This document shows, in pieces, positions 32,625 to 42,844 of a DNA stretch of 64,000 bases. Position 1 is the first letter of the stretch; every line of letters starts with the position of its first letter. The notes under the pieces were generated by a model. That model was not told where the DNA came from, did not search any database, and saw nothing but the letters and a program-made list of their open reading frames with translations. The position numbers and the translations under genes are program-made. The stretch is from Escarpia spicata (lineage: Eukaryota; Annelida; Polychaeta; Sabellida; Siboglinidae). The DNA is taken from the NCBI GenBank assembly GCA_963995525.1, contig OZ023209.1, positions 32,608,199-32,672,198 of the forward strand, written 5' to 3'.

Positions 32625-35340
32625 CTTCTTCTTCTATGTGCCATGTCTGTCACAGGCGTTGGCGATCATGGCCCTCCAAACCGCACGGTCGTGTGTAGTT
32701 TCTAGCAGTTCTGTTGTGCTCCTTCCACAACATGTTGACAGACTATCTATTATTTTTATTCTCTGATCTCCTCTGGATCTTTTTCCTTCTATCTTTCTTG
32801 TTGTTACTATTTGTTCTAACTTTTTCTTTCTCATGACATGGCCTATAAATCGTGCTTGTTGTGTTCTAACTTTGTTCATCTTTCTTTTTGATTTGGCTGT
32901 CCTAAGGATGACTTCATTGCTTTGCTTTGCAGTCCATGGCACTCGCAGCATTCTTCTTAAGAACCACATTTCAGTGGCTTCTATGGTTTTTTAAAAACTT
33001 TTAGTTATTGTCCAGGATTCACATCCATATAGCAATATGGGCTCTATGTAGCATTGCAGTACATGTTTTCTCACTTCAATTGATATATTTTTATTTGTTA
33101 AAATGTTTTTCATGTGGTGAAAAGCTGTTTTGGCTTGAGCAATTCTTCTCTTTATTTCATCGTTGCATCGACCGTCGGATGTTATTAGTGATCCCAGATA
33201 GTTAAACGTTCGGACTTGCTTCAAAACAGTGCCATATACTACCATGTTGCATGTTGTAGTGTAATTTATTTTTCTTTGAGATGACCATGATTTCAGTTTT
33301 CTTTTTGTTCAGGGACAGACCTTTTTTCTCACTTTCCCTTATTACCTTATCTAGCATCTGTTGTAGATCTATTTCGTTCTCAGCAATCAGTACCGTGTCG
33401 TCTGCATATTGTAAATAATTCATGTTGTATCCCCCTACTTGTATGCCTGGCATATATTCTAATGTGCGTAAGATACTCTCACTGTATAGTGAAAATAGAT
33501 CGGGTGATAGGACACACCCTTGTCTTACACCACGTTTTATTTCTTGAAATTTACTGATGTCATTTTCTATTGATATTGCTGTTGTTTGTTCCCAGTACAG
33601 ATTTCTCTCAGATCTTTCCCATCAATGTTCAAACTTTCCAGCATTGATGTGATTTCTTCATGACGAACTCTGTCAAATGCCTTTGTGTAATCAATAAAAC
33701 ATACATACAGATCTTTCTGCACTTCCAGTGCTCTCTCAACCAGTGTTCGTAGGATGTATATTGCATTACTTGTACCTTTATCTTCTACAAATCCACATTG
33801 TTCTTCGGCAATTTCCGGCTTTATTTTGTTTCTCATCCTGGTCATAATAATTTTAAGCAACATCTTGGTGAAGTGACTCATGAGACTAATTGTACGGTGT
33901 AGTTCACATTCAATCGCACCTGGTTTCTTTGGTATTGCTACAAAAATGGATCTGGATAAATCAGTTGGGATTCGTCCGCTGTCATATATTTTGTTCAAGA
34001 AGTCTGTTACTATATCAATACCAAATTCCTCTAAACACTCAATCATTTCAATTGTGATATTATCTGGTCCAGCAGCTTTTCCCTTTTTCATTGATCTGAT
34101 GACTTTTCGAACCTCGTCCTTCAATATAGGAGGACCATCAAAGTTCTTCTTAATTGATGGTCTTTCACCCCTTTCATCATCGTACAGTTCACCAATATAT
34201 TCTGACCATCTCTCAAGTATTTTGTCTTTGTCCATTATTATGTTTCTTTCTTTAGATGTCAGGCAATCTGTAGCTGAGCATGTTCTTTTCCCTGTGATTT
34301 CTCTTATTCTAGCATGCATGGATTTTGTGTCGTGCTTATTCTTCTGTTCAATTTCTTTGCATTGTTCATTAAGCCATTCCTCTTTTGCTAGATTACATTT
34401 GGCCGTTATATCCTTGTTCATTGCTACATATGCATCATGATTTTGCTTAATTTTCCTCTTTTCATCCATCAACTTTAGAATATCGTCAGTCATCCATGTT
34501 TTCTTTGCTTTTCTGCATTGCCTAGGAATAGTTTCTTCTGCAGCCTGTGTGATTGATTCCTTCATTTGTTCCCATTGGTCGTCAACATTTTGAATGTCAT
34601 TCAGAACATTGAAACTGTTTTGTACTGCTACATTGAATTTCTCTTTGATCGCTGAATCTGATTTTCGTATATTCATGTCTAGTTTCATGTTCTTTGTTGC
34701 TCTTTTCCCTTTCTTCAGTTTCAGTCGGAACGTGGCTCGCACTAGCACATGGTCGGAATCGCAGTCTGCCCCAGGAAAGGTCTTTGCCACCAGGAGGGCA
34801 TTTCTAAATCTTTTACTGACCAGGATATAATCAATTTGGTTCCGTGTACGGTCTCCTGGACTTTTCCAAGTCCAAAGTCTTCTTGGGTGTTGTTGGAACC
34901 AGGTGTTTCCTACAATCATGTCATGAGATTTTGCCCACTCTATTAGTTTATCTCCTCTCTCATTTCTGCTCCCCAGGCCTTATGGTCCAACTATGTCTTC
35001 GCATCTTCCCTCACCAACTTTAGCATTAAAGTCTCCCATAACTATTACAATCTCCTGTGATTTGCAATGTGATTTTGCTAATTCAAGGTCATTATAAAAT
35101 GTATCGTGCTCTTCATCAGATTTGTCTGCGGTTGGTGCGTAGACTTGTATGATGTTAATGTTAAATGGTTTGCCACTGATTTTCACCAAGAGGATGCGAT
35201 CCGATATGGTCCAGTATCCTAGTAAGCCTTTTGCTCTTTCTTCATCCAACAGAATTCCAACTCCTCTTTCATGTTTATCGCCTCCTGAGTAAATTATTGT
35301 GTTATTATCTGATGTCATCAATCCTGCCCCTTCAAGCATA
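32625..35340 (-). pseudogene. RTE-like LINE (endonuclease-reverse transcriptase)
   Basis: On the minus strand: endonuclease (KHERGVGILLDEE, IIQVYAPTADKSDEEHD, IVMGDFNAKVGEG, then QIDYILVSKRFRNALL and DCDSDHVLVRATF), a linker, then RT (EVRKVIRSMKKGKAAGPDN, EEQCGFVEDKGTSNAI, VCFIDYTKAFDRVRHEE, LQYADDTVLIAENE) and a C-terminal region (FNYLGSLITSDGRCNDEIKR, LLYGCESWTI, FIGHVMRKKKLEQ, DRAVWRAMIANACDRHGT). The order and the C-terminal tail fit the RTE/BovB-like single-ORF type. About four frame changes break it; the largest intact piece runs 34919 to 33567. The stop is followed by a short GAA tract. The 5' end is near 35340, inside the endonuclease, so the copy is 5' truncated. Confidence 0.8.
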
Positions 35341-35934
35341 GGATGTTTAAAAAAATGTTATCCGATTACGATGATATTTTAACATTTTATGCCGATGATG
35401 CCGATGATGCCGAAAATACCTACGGGTCGAATACCGGGCTGACAGATGACCGGTCCGCTCTAGCATTTCACATGTATGTACCTACTTCTGAACATAATAT
35501 ATGTGAAACCTTCATACTTAAGTTTACGTAAATGCTTCTTATGCTATAATTGTGAGATCACATAAAACAATTATCTTGTGTTATCTCTGGTACTGGTTTT
35601 GAGTCATTTGTATCATGTGTACAGTTTCTAAAATACATTGTTCTACACCTTAAAGGGTCTCTCATTTTATTTGAGGAATATAATGTGTCTGAAGTTATCT
35701 AATCGGTTACTGCTATTTAGAGCCTACACTGCCAACATAGGGCTAATCATTCAAGAAGGTTAAGGAAACCATTTCTCCGATTTAAACTATACTTTCACAG
35801 TATATGTGCTACAGATACCTACATATTCCATCCCAGGTGGTATGTGTTTATTAATATTATTATTTCCATTTCACTAACTTTCGTATGTGTAATTATCTAG
35901 TATTAAGACACCTGTGAAAACACGACGTCAAATA
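35341..35934. other. No gene recognised
   Basis: It contains a short GCCGATGAT tandem run (35388-35411) and the second copy (35689-35755) of the repeat at 32555-32620. No coding region could be supported. Confidence 0.5.
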
Positions 35935-38880
35935 ACAAGCCTTCGTATGTTAACAAAGTCGCCCGTCGGACACCGCCGGCACAACCTCTCGGCACTCCTG
36001 GCGAGAAGGCGCCAGTCCCTGCTGTCAAGGAGGCGCCCGCGAGACCACCACCGCCCTCCCTGGCTCCCGTCGCCTGCTCCCAGTGTAGGGTGCCTTTTAC
36101 CAGAAAAAACAACAACTGGAAACAGCACATGACCCGCGGGCGTTGTGGCCGCTGAAAAAACGACAGATGAAGCGAATTTGGATGCACTTTAATGAATTAA
36201 ACCAACAACTAAAAGATATTCAATCACCCCAGGCTAGATTATTTGAACCTTCATTCGACGAAATTCTAGGCACCTTTACCTATAATCACTGAAGAAGACA
36301 TTTCAAAATTAATTGGTATGTTTCACGGTTTTCTCAGATAATTACCCGTCATTGGTTTTAATTCGGTTTGAAGGTCATTAAAATATATAACCCCACACTT
36401 CCTGACAACCGACGTAGATGACGACACGAATGATACATCAGAGAAAAAGTCTAAAAATTCCATGTTCGTGGTAATGCGTAACACTAATTTCATGTGTTTA
36501 AAACAGCGACTTTGAGATTTTTGGTTATTATAAATTACGTGGCTCCCGGTTTTCGTTATGATAAATTTCTGAAAGCGTACGGGTGTACACAGACTAAAGG
36601 TTACTTTCCCTATGAGTGGGTGACTTCGTTGAGTAAACTTAACTATGAATCCCTTCCTCCAAAAGAAACTTTTCACAGCGAGTTGAAAAATGAAGATATA
36701 TCTCTGACGAAAATTACACGTACTGCGAACAAATTTGGCGCGATCACGATATGAAAACCTTTCGTGATTTTTTATTTGGTACAACAATAGAGACGTCGTC
36801 CCTTTCCTAGAAGCTACGAAGAAACAACTTTCTTTTTATAAATTGCGCCACATAGACATGTTAAAAGATAATATTAGTGTCCCGGGTCTAAGCACGACAT
36901 TTATGTTTGACACATTGCCACGTGACATTTATTTTAGTCTCTTTAATGAAAAGAATTCCTATTTACATGACATGATATCGTAGGTGGCCCCTCAATTATA
37001 TATGACCGCCATCAAGAAGTTGATGTGACACGGTTGCAACAATCCGAAATGGGTGACTCAGCTCGCCCCTGTCATTCCATTGTGGGATACGATGCAAATG
37101 TATTATACCTTTGGGCCCTTTCACAAGACACGCCTACCGGTTGTTATACACGTCGAAGCCGTGAAAATTATTTTATTTTAAACCAAAACAGTCTCGTCTT
37201 TATGGTAAAATGGCCCTTGTATGGTTAGAATGGGTAGGTGTCGTGAAGAGTTTTTGTATAAGACATCAATTTAACGGAGAGGACAAACGTATCTGTCCTC
37301 GTAGACTTCCCATCGATGGATAGTGTGCCCAGACTCGCATTATTTGTCAGTTTCACGGTTGCTATTTTCACGGTTGCCCTTGTAACGTGGAGCACGTACA
37401 CCAACTCTATCAACGGGAAGTCTATGACCGATCTCCCATCAGAAACTAAAAAGAATACTACAAACTTGCGTAAATATGCCGAGGTCGTCGAAATGTGGGA
37501 ATGTCAGTGGAAAGAAATTCAGAAAAATTAAGATGTAAGAAATTTTCTAAATTCAAAATTTCCTCATCGTAACCTGAAGTGGGAAATGACCCAAGATAAA
37601 CTTTTGAAAAATGTAGTTGAAAGTCGCCTATTTGGCATGGTACATTGCGACATTTCGGTTCCAGATCAGCTTAAACAATATTTTGATAAAATACTACCCA
37701 TTTTCAAAAACACTGACATTACCTGCGACCACCTCGGCCCATACATGCGTGCATATGCTGAAGAAAATAATATTTTAGTGACTCCTTGCCGTACCCTTGT
37801 GGCTTCCTATTTTGGCGAAAAAATTATTTTAGCTATTCCTTTGTTGAAATGGTACTTGAAACACGTATTTCACGTTTATCACGTTTTAGAATACGAACCC
37901 AGTCCGTGTTTCAAGTCTTTTGTGTAAATGTGTAACCAATAAGGACCGCCACAGAGACATATTTTTTGTGATATTAAAACGGCGAGCCGAGGAATTAACA
38001 ACCATCGTTTTCGCCAGCTAGATCTAATTACGGAATCCGTATACCGATTAACAATGGCAAAGAATCCATTAAATACGACTCCCTCTTCAAATTAGTTTCA
38101 TGGTTTACCAGTATGCGAAATTTAGAATGCTGGAATTTTATTCTGATTTTATAGGTTATTACATCGAGCGCCCTCTCTTCCGATATTGCGAAATGAATAC
38201 GGATTCGGCATATTTGAGTCTAGCATTTTCTTGTTTAGACGATTGTGTTGCCACAGCTAAACGAAAACGTTACTTTACAAACAGGGCTCGATGGTTTTCT
38301 GCCGTTTGTTGTGAAGCGCATGCACCCGATTATGTGACTTGTCGGTTGGCAGGGAAACAATTGTTAACTTCGCAACCGTGTTGCGTTGCGCGTGTATGTC
38401 ACGACAAACGGACACGGGCCCGGTTTCATGAAGCGTACTTAAAGTTACACAATTACTTAGCGTCACATGTTTGCGTAAACTCCTATGTTCACTTATATTA
38501 AAAACATCACGTCATTTACTAAGACAAACTTCTTAGCATTAAGAATGGTCTTAGCCGTTTCATGAAACCGGCCCTAGCTGGCCTATTCAAAATAGAGTAC
38601 GAAGGTAGAGGTTCCATCGGGTTGTGTAGTAAAATATATTATTATTTTGGAGATACGGATAAATTCAGCACCAAAGGTCTTGATAAGAGACACAACAAAA
38701 TTGGCAAAGATGTGTTTTTTTAAAGTACTTAAAACCAGGAAGAGTAGGGTTTGTAAAATCGAGGGTTTCGGGTGAGGGATGCTTCGTTTTGACTTATATT
38801 CAAGAACGTTCTGCATTAACTTATTTTATTCTAAACGCCGAGTCAAACCCCGTGTCTGGTGTGATACACGCACAAGTAAA
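35935..38880 (+). pseudogene. Polinton protein-primed DNA polymerase B, decayed
   Basis: The left end has a Pro-rich stretch and a C-x2-C-x13-H-x5-C finger (about 36080-36160), as seen at the start of some Polinton polymerases. Later pieces read KAYGCTQTKGYFPYEWVTSL (36560-36620), SIVGYDANVLYLWAL (37079-37123, the motif A region with its Asp kept), a segment at 37586-37927 and a palm segment at 38100-38410. In motif C the family DTDS is NTDS here: codon 38196-38198 is AAT where GAT is expected. At least five stops or frameshifts separate the pieces. A 159-bp MITE interrupts the gene at 38416-38574, with polymerase-like sequence resuming afterwards. The gene is inactive. Known role of the family: replication of the element by protein priming. 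Confidence 0.75.
38416..38574. mobile_element. Harbinger-family MITE inserted in the polymerase
   Basis: The ends CCGGTTTCATGAAGCG...CGTTTCATGAAACCGG are inverted. The left subterminal part (CAATTACTTAGCGT, TTTGCGTAAACTCCTATGTT) matches the 5' end of the larger element at 7271-8325. It has no coding capacity. Confidence 0.85.
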
Positions 38881-39807
38881 TCTTCTCGTGACCTACCCCT
38901 CCCCGTATAACATACGGTGTTAGTTTAAACATGACTAGGTATGATGTTTATCGACTTGTATTTGTCTAAATTAAACAATGTATTTATATACATTTGCAAC
39001 GTACACTCGTGAGCTACCCGCGTAACATCCAGTCTTAGTGGAACCGTGATGAGATATGCTCTTTATCGACTCCTGTTTGTTGATTATTAAACAGTGTAAT
39101 TATACACATACGCTTGTCGTTCTTGCATCGTCATGATGTGCTTAGGTGGGGCGCTGTCTGATGAAAAAAATGTATGTAGAGATGCATGTTTTCTACTTAG
39201 GTAGGGTTTGCCGCCGAAGTTGTGAACTTTTCTATAAAGATTGTAGCAAACTGTCTAACAGTGACTGTGAAACATATGGAGTCAATTTGTATATAGTTGT
39301 AGAATACTGTAAATGGAGTCAATTTGTATATAGTTAAGATTTACAAGATTTTATAATTGACACATTCTTTTGGGTGTTTGACAACAAAAATATATATGTT
39401 TTAATTGTTTGTGACACTTTCTTTTGGGTGTCTGAATAAAATTTCATAAACGCACAAATGGTGTCGACGTTTTATTGTTTAACCCTATATTGGATTAATT
39501 ATTTCAACTTTTCCAAATAAAAAACATTCTTCACCACCTATGTTATGATGTTGTATCCAACAGACCATAATACAGAAAATATATGAAATAAATATTAATA
39601 TACACTAACTTGATAGCATGGCAGCACTGATTTTGCATTGATTATAGTTTTTTTCTTCAAAAATGGCAATAAACCAAGCAAAGAGTATAAAACTGGTACG
39701 TTGCCTCAGGGCAACAACGTCCAATAAAGAAACATTTCATACTACGTAACATGCAGACATTACATGCCATTTTTAACAAAATCAAATAAACGACAGTCAT
39801 TGTTCAC
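38881..39807. repeat. Degenerate ~118-bp tandem duplication and AGGTGGGGC motifs
   Basis: Two diverged units lie at about 38907-39022 and 39025-39130 (shared order: TAACAT, TTAGT, ATG-TTTATCGACT, TAAACA-TGTA-TTATA). They are followed by TGCTTAGGTGGGGC at 39139 and TTTTCTACTTAGGTAGGG at 39188, the same motif as in the Ngaro 3' region. Two short duplications follow (GGAGTCAATTTGTATATAGTT at about 39278 and 39315; CTTTTGGGTGT(T/C)TGA). No gene was recognised up to the protease stop. Confidence 0.55.
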
Positions 39808-40212
39808 TCAATCGTTCCAGGACGTGTTCACAAACGTCTTCTTGGGTACGCCTCGACACCGATGCAACAAGTACACGACACAGTATTGTCCACACACGTT
39901 AGACAGCCGGCTCTGAAGCATTCTCTTGTTGAAAGTCCAAATCACGCAGTTTCTCTTTAGAAAATCCACGAATTCAGCGTGTCGAGGTGGCAAACCGTAG
40001 GAGTCGAAATATTCCTCACGTCCGTCTTTTGCAATAAACATGCAGATCCAGTGTTGACCCGGTTCATCGCTCGAATGAGTGTTGCACACGAAAGCTGCCA
40101 GTTACGAAGTTTTATCAGGAGTGGGTAACCCGTCTTTGGGTAGTACGCCTCGAACAATGGTCCTAGTGTAACTATCTGCCTCAAGGAGTTCTTCTAACGG
40201 CACAGTGTCCAT
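39808..40212 (-). pseudogene. Polinton adenain-like cysteine protease, one nonsense codon
   Basis: The ATG is at 40212-40210 and overlaps the stop of the capsid gene (TAATG). The frame continues, with a single in-frame TAA at 40104-40102, to the stop near 39808. The catalytic set of adenovirus-type proteases (peptidase C5/Ulp1-like fold) is visible: His in EPGQHWICMFI, Asp in YFDSYGLP, and Cys in VCGQYCVVYLLH. The family processes virion proteins during assembly. Length (about 134 codons) is slightly short of the family. The single stop makes it the least decayed large gene of this element. Confidence 0.8.
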
Positions 40213-41349
40213 TAGTAATCGTAGACAACGTTTCTGTTGCGGTCAATCTCCGAAACCGTCTCGAATTCTCCATAGACGACAACGTTTATCGTCTGGTCGA
40301 GGGGTTGATTAAAATGCATCCCGACTTGTAGGTTGCCTTTATGTACCAAATTGAAATGGGGACCGTCGCAACAATCTGATGTGATGTCAAGCGCAAACAG
40401 GGTGTATCCTTTGCCAAACTCATCCCGACTGATGTTGTTTCCTACGTTGTGAATCATCTTTCCCGTTCCAGCAAATGGGGTACTGTAACTTCTCACGTAG
40501 GCACCATCGCTGAAATTAGGCTGGAGTGGTTTCACCAGGACTTGTTGCCCGTCGACGTACAATGCAAAGTTGTTGTGCTTTACGTGGAACGAATTCTTGG
40601 CGAATGCTCCATTGTAAGCGTCGTTGTCTACACAACACAAGACTACTCTCTTGGGTAAGAAACCCAAATAAACGTTTTCGATTATGCGTACCTTGTAATC
40701 AACATTGTCACCGCCAGCAGACATGAGTGCAAAAGCAGCCTTGCTCTGTACTATTCGAATTTTCACATCGACACCATTCAACAGATAGCGGTCTTGGAAG
40801 AAGAGGTCTACGTATAGACGACCCACCATGTCGACGATTCGACTGTGGGTAATATAGGTCTTTCTTTTTTGCAGACTCTTGTTTCCATCGTCGGTGGCAT
40901 CCATGTGTCCAGCCGTGTTTTTGTACCACAAGGCACTAGTCAATTGACTCTTTTGTTTTGGTTTTGCTCCATGACTTAGTAACGTTTCTATGTACACGCA
41001 ATAAAGATAGGCATTAGTAAATGGTGTTACAAGGGTAAGACACGTCGACTTGACTAAACAGAGAATGCATCCAATTGCTTACTGGTCCAACAGGTGCAGC
41101 TTGATCGATGTCTTCCCCGTTTCCTTTGAATACACATGCTCGCACCAACAGTTAAGCATTGGCCACGTCCAGGTAATCGTCTCCCGATCCGGGCAATAAG
41201 AATGCGATAGGACCACCCGTACCTATCGAGGCGATATGTCGATGCTCGTTCCATTGTGCGTGTCCGATGCTCGTTTGTGTCGTCGATAAACTAAACAGGT
41301 CCAATTTGTTTTTGACTCCCTCACATGACAACTGGTAGACAAACGCCAT
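40212..41349 (-). pseudogene. Polinton major capsid protein (double jelly-roll), decayed
   Basis: This is the protein family annotated in many invertebrate genomes as F54H12.2-like. It starts at the ATG 41349-41347 (MAFVYQLSCEGVKNK, then LLPGSGDDYLDVANA). An in-frame TAA at 41154-41152 interrupts it, and a frameshift near 41010 follows. The remaining 262 codons from 40997 to the stop at 40212 are open: KSQLTSALWYKNTAGHMDAT, VDMVGRLYVDLFFQDRYLL, VVLCCVDNDAYNG, NFALYVDGQQVLVKPLQ and VVYGEFETVSEIDRNRNVV. Polinton members of this family are predicted to form the icosahedral shell. Its stop codon overlaps the protease start, and its start overlaps the end of the upstream small basic protein frame. 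Confidence 0.8.
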
Positions 41350-41798
41350 GTCTTGCCGAATGTGTCGTCTTGTTGCGTCTTCTGTCGTTTACGTTTCTTG
41401 GCGACACTGGTTATCCTTCTCGTCGGCTGGCGTTTTATAGTGCGAGGAGCGTTGCTTATGCCCGGAGGCCCATCGCTACTCGTTCCTAACACCCTACTAA
41501 TCATGTAATTTCCGGTCTCTTTGCGTCGTTTTTTTGCAGATGATTTAATGCTCTGTCGAGACAACACATTGCCGGTCACCCCCATAAGTGACTTTAACGC
41601 TCCTTTTCCCAAAGCAAGGGCGCCTCTTTTTATGAGTGGCATAGCACTTCGAAGAAGGCCATCAAACAAACTACCTAGACTGTGACCTCGTTGCACTCTT
41701 GCCCCAACAAACACAGGTAATTCGTCACCGACTTGTCTGACGTAGTAGTCTTCGTAGGAAAGACTACAAGATGTTAAAAAAATGACGACTTGCGTCAT
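41350..41798 (-). CDS. Small basic virion-associated protein (adinto pX/pVI-like candidate)
   Basis: The reading starts at ATG 41798-41796, which overlaps the TGA stop of the minor capsid frame (ATGA). It contains YYVRQVGDELPVFVGARVQR, a Gly/Ala/Leu-rich amphipathic stretch (SLFDGLLRSAMPLIKRGALA, LGKGALKSLMGVTGNVLS), a basic SAKKRRKETG block and a second basic cluster (KKRKRQKTQQ) near the end. The open frame runs on to 41223, but the natural end is probably near the capsid start at 41349. Proteins of this kind sit next to the capsid gene in Polinton/adinto elements and are compared with adenovirus core or membrane-active proteins. That role is inference. The first about 12 residues do not look like the rest and may reflect a frameshift. 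Confidence 0.55.
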
Positions 41799-42520
41799 CG
41801 AAAATGTAGCGTCGCCGTCACTCTACTGCGCTCGGATGGTACGAGACGTCCCGTATCGTATCTTATATCGATCTCGATAGTCGTAAATTCTTTGTGCAAG
41901 ACGGGAACGTATTGTACACTGTCGAATTTTTTTGACACCAAGTCTCCGTATTTTCCTTCTATCGGTACAACCCTCAAAAGAGGGACGACGCTGTCTCTGA
42001 CCACACGTGATTCCACAACGTTGGTCTAAACATAGAGAAAATAAAAACCCTGCGCCATGTCTAACACAGATTCGGCTTCTATCATCGTGATGAAACTTTC
42101 TTCTTTTCACCGGCTTCTGGACTGTGGTAAATTTCACGGTTTAAGCCCAACAAACGCCCGCGGTTCAACGAATACACGGTGAATGAGTTGTTTTGTATCA
42201 TGTGTATCGTCATTTTTTGTGTGATATCACTGTAGCTCAGTTTTGTCTCCTTTTTTGACCGCTGTCCTTATGCTTCTGTTCACTACACGCACGGACGCTT
42301 CGGGACTACCGTAGTAGCCTGCCTCGATATTCAACGCATAACGCACACCCTTGACAAATACACCGAAACATCTCCTCTGACATTATACCAACTGTGCGGG
42401 TATTGAATCTCCACCAGTCCGCACTCACACTGACCGGCTAGACCGATGCGATGCAGCAAAGCCGTGACATAGTGAGTCAAGGTGTTATCGACGCGTTGGT
42501 GGATAATCTCTGGTAAAATT
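41795..42520 (-). pseudogene. Polinton penton-like minor capsid protein, frameshifted
   Basis: The N-terminal half (about 42510-42360, minus strand) reads IIHQRVDNTLTHYVTALLH and GLVEIQYPHSWYNVRG. The latter is an EIQYPHxWxN block I associate with the Polinton minor capsid protein. The C-terminal part (42016-41795) reads VVPIEGKYGDLVSKKFDSV and YVPVLHKEFTTIEIDIRYD, ending LHFR-stop. Stops and frame changes between 42350 and 42020 break the middle. The family forms the fivefold vertices of Polinton-like capsids. The stop TGA (41797-41795) shares bases with the next ATG. Confidence 0.65.
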
Positions 42521-42816
42521 CAAATGACATGGTCACCACGTTTCATCGACGGATTAGGTAACATGTAACCGAGACATCTGCTCAACAATGCCGTCCGAAG
42601 ATTGGAATTGCCGTCGAATTTAATCAGGTTGTAGATACTGACCAATATAACGGTATACGGTATGACGATTTGGCAGAAGAAGACGATTTCCGATTTTGGA
42701 CACGAATTCCCACACAACACCCAACGTCTGCTGTTATTTCCGGTATCTTCAGTGTTTTCGAACCGAACGTCCTTCGGATGTCCCATGACACGACTGATGG
42801 CTCGACCGGCGAGCAC
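42520..42816 (-). CDS. Small membrane-segment protein of the Polinton
   Basis: A 99-codon frame with a Gly/Asn-rich N-terminus (VRFENTEDTGNNSRRW, VLCGNSCPKSEI) and one strong hydrophobic segment (IVFFCQIVIPYTVILVSIYN), then LRTALLSRCLGYMLPNP. I recognise the arrangement as one that often accompanies F54H12-type capsid genes in invertebrate genomes, but its function is unknown. It could be a small membrane protein of the particle. The M at 42816 is not certain to be the start. Its end abuts the minor capsid region. Confidence 0.45.
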   Translation of the reverse strand: MLAGRAISRVMGHPKDVRFENTEDTGNNSRRWVLCGNSCPKSEIVFFCQIVIPYTVILVSIYNLIKFDGNSNLRTALLSRCLGYMLPNPSMKRGDHVI

Positions 42817-42844
42817 TAGCCTTTATAAGCGACGAGCGACGATT

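Noticed and set aside
33880..34440. 186-residue plus-strand frame over the RTE-like LINE
   Set aside because: It is the opposite-strand shadow of the LINE ORF.
41823..42137. Arg-rich minus-strand frame beside the minor capsid gene
   Set aside because: The overlapping frame 41795-42016 has the recognisable minor-capsid end, so this one is a shadow.
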